From Kineosporiaceae bacterium (lineage in GTDB: Bacteria; Actinomycetota; Actinomycetes; Actinomycetales; Angustibacteraceae), in the NCBI GenBank assembly GCA_027345905.1, contig DAIETC010000024.1, forward strand, positions 1 through 8,239: a stretch of 8,239 bases of DNA, read 5' to 3'. This document shows positions 5,734 through 8,239 of the stretch, piece by piece; position 1 is the stretch's first letter; every line of letters begins with the position of its first letter. The notes beneath the pieces are model-generated. The model did not search any database. It was not told where the DNA came from and saw nothing but the letters and a program-made list of their open reading frames with translations. A program made the translations under genes and the position numbers.

Positions 5734-6461
5734 AGGTGCTGGCGACGTACAACATCAAGGGCGGGGTGGGCAAGACGTCCACCGCCGTGAACCTGGCCCA
5801 TCTGTCCGCGCGCGAGGGTCGGCGCACCTTGGTGTGGGACCTTGACCCGCAGGGCGCGGCGACGTTCATCTTCCGGGTGCGCCCGCGGGTCAAGGGCGGT
5901 GGGCACGCGCTGGTCAGCCGTGAGCGTCCGCTCTCGGCGGCCTTGAAGGCCACCGACTTCGAGAACCTGGACCTGCTGCCCGCCGACTTCAGCTACCGCA
6001 ACATGGACCTGGACCTGGACGACACCAAGCGGCGGACGAAACAGCTGGACCGGCTGCTGGACTCGGTGGCCGATGACTACGACGTCGTGTTCTTGGACTG
6101 CCCGCCGAGTGTCTCGCTGGTCTCCGAGAACGTCTTGCACGCTGCCGACACCCTGCTGGTGCCGTTGATCCCCGCGACGCTCTCGCTGCGCACGTTCGAC
6201 CAGCTGACCCAGTTTGTGGCGGACGCGCCCGGCAAGAGCCCGCAGGTGGTGGCCTTCTTCTCGATGGCCGACCGGCGAAAGCGCCTGCATCGCGAGGTCA
6301 TCGAGGCGATGCCCCGCAACGGCGCGCGCGTCGCCGAGACCGTCGTACCGGCGTTGTCCATCATCGAGCAGATGGCCGAACGCCGAGCGCCGGTGACCGC
6401 CTTCGCGCCGACCAGTCGGGCGGCGCAGTGCTACGAGCAGCTGTGGGCCGAGGTTGGTTGA
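5730..6461 (+). CDS. ParA/Soj-family ATPase, orphan, coupled to the CHAD gene
   Basis: The product is a 243-residue ParA-type ATPase with a deviant Walker A, KGGVGKTST (residues 10-18, signature lysine K10 and catalytic K15), the A' motif DLDPQG (37-42) and Walker B VVFLDCPP (D123). ADRRKRLHREV (180-190) matches the basic DNA-binding region of chromosomal ParA/Soj, and the C-terminus has no MinD-type membrane helix, so nucleoid binding is more likely than membrane binding. The start overlaps the CHAD stop (ATGA), with AGG eight bases upstream. There is no parB gene and no parS-like TGTTTCACGTGAAACA site in the window, so it is not the chromosome-segregation ParA by context. ParA-family ATPases also place protein and granule cargoes, and the partner here is a polyphosphate-binding type protein. 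The family call is secure, but the cargo role is inferred. Confidence 0.93.
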   Translation: MKVLATYNIKGGVGKTSTAVNLAHLSAREGRRTLVWDLDPQGAATFIFRVRPRVKGGGHALVSRERPLSAALKATDFENLDLLPADFSYRNMDLDLDDTKRRTKQLDRLLDSVADDYDVVFLDCPPSVSLVSENVLHAADTLLVPLIPATLSLRTFDQLTQFVADAPGKSPQVVAFFSMADRRKRLHREVIEAMPRNGARVAETVVPALSIIEQMAERRAPVTAFAPTSRAAQCYEQLWAEVG

Positions 6462-6528
6462 CGTCCCCAGTAAGAAGCGCGTCACCAAACGCAAACGGTG
6501 TTGAGCTGAGCCCGGATACGGTGAAAGT

Positions 6529-6580
6529 CGGGATTGGGGCAACTACGCATCGCCGGCGATGCTTAGTTGCCCCAATCCCG
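6529..6580. repeat. 52-base near-perfect palindrome between convergent genes
   Basis: Arms of 17 bases (CGGGATTGGGGCAACTA and its exact complement) enclose a one-base mismatch (C6546 against T6563) and then a perfect 16-base palindrome, GCATCGCCGGCGATGC, with no loop. The centre lies between 6554 and 6555. It sits 68 bases after the parA stop and 32 bases after the glgC stop, so the simplest role is a bidirectional terminator for the two convergent units. It is longer and more symmetric than needed, and no T run follows on either strand. A dispersed palindromic repeat or a protein-binding site is also possible. Confidence 0.85.
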
Positions 6581-6612
6581 CCGAAAGCGAACCAGGTGCC
6601 GGCGGCGGGCGC

Positions 6613-7866
6613 TCATGGGGCCACCAGCTGACCCTTGCCGATGACGACCAGCCCGGAGTCGGTGACGGTGAGCCCGCGTGCGCGGTCCTCCTGCGGGTCC
6701 ATCCCCACCCGGGCGTTGTCCGGGATGGTGACGAACTTGTCGATGATGGCGCGGCGGACGACGGCATGCCGGCCGATCTGGACGCCGTCCAGCACGACGC
6801 TGTCCGTGACAGAGGACCAGGAGTGGACGTACACGCCCGGGGAGAGCACCGAGTTCTCGACCATGGCCCCCGACACGACGACGCCGGGGGAGACCGTCGA
6901 GTTGACCGCGTGCCCGATCCGGCCGTGCCAGCCGTGCACGAACTTGGCCGGCGGCAGCGGGCCGTAGTCGGTGTACAGGGGCCAGTCGTAGTTGTAGAGG
7001 TTGAAGATCGGCAGCACCGAGATCAGGTCCATGTGCGACTCGTAGTACGAGTCCAGGGTGCCGACGTCGCGCCAGTAGTCCTGGTCTCGTTCGGTCGAGC
7101 CGGGCACGTCGTTGTCGCGAAAGTCGTAGACGCCAGCCTCGCCCCGCGAGACGAAGTCCGGGATGATGTCGCCGCCCATGTCGTGCTTGGACCCATCGCG
7201 CTTGCTGTCGCGGGTGAAGGCGTCCACGAGGGCAGCTGTGTCGAACAGGTAGTTGCCCATCGAGGCGAGAATCTCGGCCGGCGCGTCCGGCAGGCCCGGT
7301 GGGTCACTGGGCTTCTCCAGGAACGCGCGGATCCGGCGCGGGTCGTCCGGGCTGACATCGATGACGCCGAACTGGTCGGCCATCGTGATCGGTTGGCGGA
7401 TCGCCGCAACGGTGGCCCCGGCCCCGCTCTCGCAGTGCTGCTCGAGCATCTGGGCGAAGTCCATGCGGTACACGTGATCGGCGCCCACCACGAGGATGTA
7501 GTCGGGCCGCTCGTCGTACACCAGGTTCAGGCTCTGGAAGATCGCGTCGGCGCTGCCGAGGTACCAGCGCTTTCCGACCCGCTGCTGGGCCGGCACCGGA
7601 GCCACGTAGTTGCCGAGCATGTTCGACATCCGCCAGGTCTTGGAGATGTGCCGGTCCAGGCTGTGCGACTTGTACTGGGTCAGGACCACGATCTTGAGGT
7701 AGCCGGAGTTCACCACGTTGGACAGCGCGAAGTCGATCAGCCGGTAGATCCCGCCGAACGGCACCGCGGGCTTGGCCCGGTCCGCCGTGAGCGGCATCAG
7801 CCGCTTGCCCTCACCCCCCGCCAGGACGATCGCCAGAACCTTCGGGTTGCGTGGGAGACGGGCCAT
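6613..7866 (-). CDS. glgC: glucose-1-phosphate adenylyltransferase GlgC
   Basis: The product is a 417-residue ADP-glucose pyrophosphorylase, which makes ADP-glucose and pyrophosphate from ATP and glucose 1-phosphate, the committed step of bacterial glycogen and related alpha-glucan synthesis. The nucleotide-binding motif LAGGEGKRLMPLT spans 15-27, and AKPAVPFGGIYRLIDF follows (31-46). GSADA is at 104-108, the metal and active-site segment GADHVYRMD at 128-136 and the sugar-phosphate motif FLEKP at 182-186. The C-terminal part from about 318 to 400 shows hexapeptide-like repeats of a left-handed beta-helix, which carries allosteric and subunit contacts in this family. The ATG at 7864-7866 is chosen by the family N-terminus and by TAGGGT six bases upstream. 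It is divergent from the glycogen/maltose-1-phosphate synthase gene, as in mycobacteria (glgC and glgM), and converges on parA. Confidence 0.96.
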   Translation of the reverse strand: MARLPRNPKVLAIVLAGGEGKRLMPLTADRAKPAVPFGGIYRLIDFALSNVVNSGYLKIVVLTQYKSHSLDRHISKTWRMSNMLGNYVAPVPAQQRVGKRWYLGSADAIFQSLNLVYDERPDYILVVGADHVYRMDFAQMLEQHCESGAGATVAAIRQPITMADQFGVIDVSPDDPRRIRAFLEKPSDPPGLPDAPAEILASMGNYLFDTAALVDAFTRDSKRDGSKHDMGGDIIPDFVSRGEAGVYDFRDNDVPGSTERDQDYWRDVGTLDSYYESHMDLISVLPIFNLYNYDWPLYTDYGPLPPAKFVHGWHGRIGHAVNSTVSPGVVVSGAMVENSVLSPGVYVHSWSSVTDSVVLDGVQIGRHAVVRRAIIDKFVTIPDNARVGMDPQEDRARGLTVTDSGLVVIGKGQLVAP

Positions 7867-7872
7867 GATCCG

Positions 7873-7878
7873 ACCCTA
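7873..7878 (-). promoter_or_regulatory. putative -10 element of glgC
   Basis: TAGGGT on the minus strand ends six bases before the ATG at 7866, fitting a leaderless transcript. It lies within the palindrome CCTAGG plus one flanking base on each side. No clear -35 element is seen. Confidence 0.5.
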
Positions 7879-7927
7879 GGCGTCGCGGGGGGATCAGGCG
7901 AGACCGGCCCGCGCGCCCCGAGAGCAC

Positions 7928-7933
7928 TAGGTT
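7928..7933 (+). promoter_or_regulatory. putative -10 element of the glgA/glgM gene
   Basis: TAGGTT ends seven bases before the GTG at 7941, again leaderless spacing. The two -10 elements of the divergent glg genes are 49 bases apart, so their -35 regions nearly abut and could share one regulator site. Confidence 0.5.
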
Positions 7934-7940
7934 GCCTTGC

Positions 7941-8239
7941 GTGCGCATCGACCTGCTCAGCCGCGAGTACCCACCGCAGGTGTACGGCGGCGCCGGGGTG
8001 CACGTGGCAGAGCTGGCGCGGGCCCTGCGCCGGCTGCCCGGCCTCGACGTCCAGGTGCGCTGCTTCGGCGAACCGCGACCTGAGCGCGCGACCACCGCCT
8101 ACCCGGACCTTCCCGAGCTGAGCGCCGCGAACCCCGCACTGCGCACGCTGGGCGTCGACCTGACGATGGCCGCCGACTGCGCCGGCGCGGACGTCGTGCA
8201 CTCGCACACCTGGTACGCGAACCTGGCCGGCCACCTGGC
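7941..8239 (+). CDS. glgA: GT4 glycogen / maltose-1-phosphate synthase (3' end outside window)
   Basis: The first 99 codons are present. The reading begins at a GTG with RIDLLSREYPPQVYGGAGVHVAELARALR, the N-terminal donor and acceptor site motif (YGGAGVH at residues 15-21) of the actinobacterial GT4 family called GlgA in most annotations. HSHTWYANLAGHL begins at residue 87 and is also characteristic. In mycobacteria the orthologue, divergent from glgC, was shown to be GlgM, which joins ADP-glucose to glucose 1-phosphate to give maltose 1-phosphate for the GlgE route of alpha-glucan synthesis, rather than a classical GT5 glycogen synthase. The similarity and the divergent glgC neighbour favour that activity here, but the catalytic C-terminal half lies outside the window. 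The GTG is supported by TAGGTT seven bases upstream. Confidence 0.9.
   Translation, partial: MRIDLLSREYPPQVYGGAGVHVAELARALRRLPGLDVQVRCFGEPRPERATTAYPDLPELSAANPALRTLGVDLTMAADCAGADVVHSHTWYANLAGHL

Noticed and set aside
6529..6580. A parS site for the adjacent ParA
   Set aside because: The palindrome has no similarity to the parS consensus TGTTTCACGTGAAACA and no ParB gene is present. It is kept only as a loose possibility within the palindrome finding.
6559..8121. 520-residue plus-strand open frame over glgC
   Set aside because: It is the antisense shadow of glgC, whose minus-strand translation carries every family motif.
1..8239. tRNA, rRNA, CRISPR array, insertion sequence or phage gene
   Set aside because: I saw no tRNA-like cloverleaf, no regularly spaced repeats, and no transposase or integrase motifs. 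Nearly all bases are accounted for by housekeeping-type genes.

Overview
The window is dense, very GC-rich DNA from the chromosome of an actinomycete. Codons end mostly in G or C, GTG starts are common, and the gene families are actinobacterial: a DUF3099 membrane protein, a MabA/InhA-type reductase pair, a two-ACT SerB, and divergent glgC and glgA/glgM. Nothing in the window fixes a genus. A Micrococcales-like actinomycete is my best guess, held loosely.

Layout. (1) 1-253, minus: 5' part of a small DUF3099 membrane protein. (2) 371-1857, plus: fabG and fabI, overlapping by one base (TGATG), the two reductases of type II fatty acid synthesis. (3) 4167 down to 1861, minus: serB (phosphoserine phosphatase), a secreted PKD-like lipoprotein, and a 131-residue conserved protein of unknown function that ends three bases from the fabI stop. 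(4) 4231-6461, plus: a CHAD-domain protein with a degenerate CYTH-like N-terminus, overlapping by ATGA an orphan ParA-family ATPase. (5) 6462-6612: a short intergenic region between convergent genes, holding a near-perfect 52-base palindrome. (6) 7866 down to 6613, minus: glgC (ADP-glucose pyrophosphorylase). (7) 7941 to the end, plus: 5' part of a GT4 glycogen/maltose-1-phosphate synthase (glgA, also called glgM), divergent from glgC.

Two themes link the parts. First, every gene that appears to start a transcription unit (seven of seven) has a TANNNT hexamer 5-10 bases before its start codon and no convincing Shine-Dalgarno sequence at normal spacing. This is the actinobacterial leaderless-mRNA layout. 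Genes inside operons overlap their neighbour or have a purine-rich ribosome-binding site.

Second, the 4231-8239 half concerns storage polymers: glgC and glgA/glgM for alpha-glucan, and a CHAD protein, a family known to bind inorganic polyphosphate. Coupling of CHAD to an orphan ParA ATPase suggests a system that positions or segregates polyphosphate granules. That is an inference and is the most interesting hypothesis in the window. No rRNA, tRNA, CRISPR, insertion sequence or phage gene was seen.
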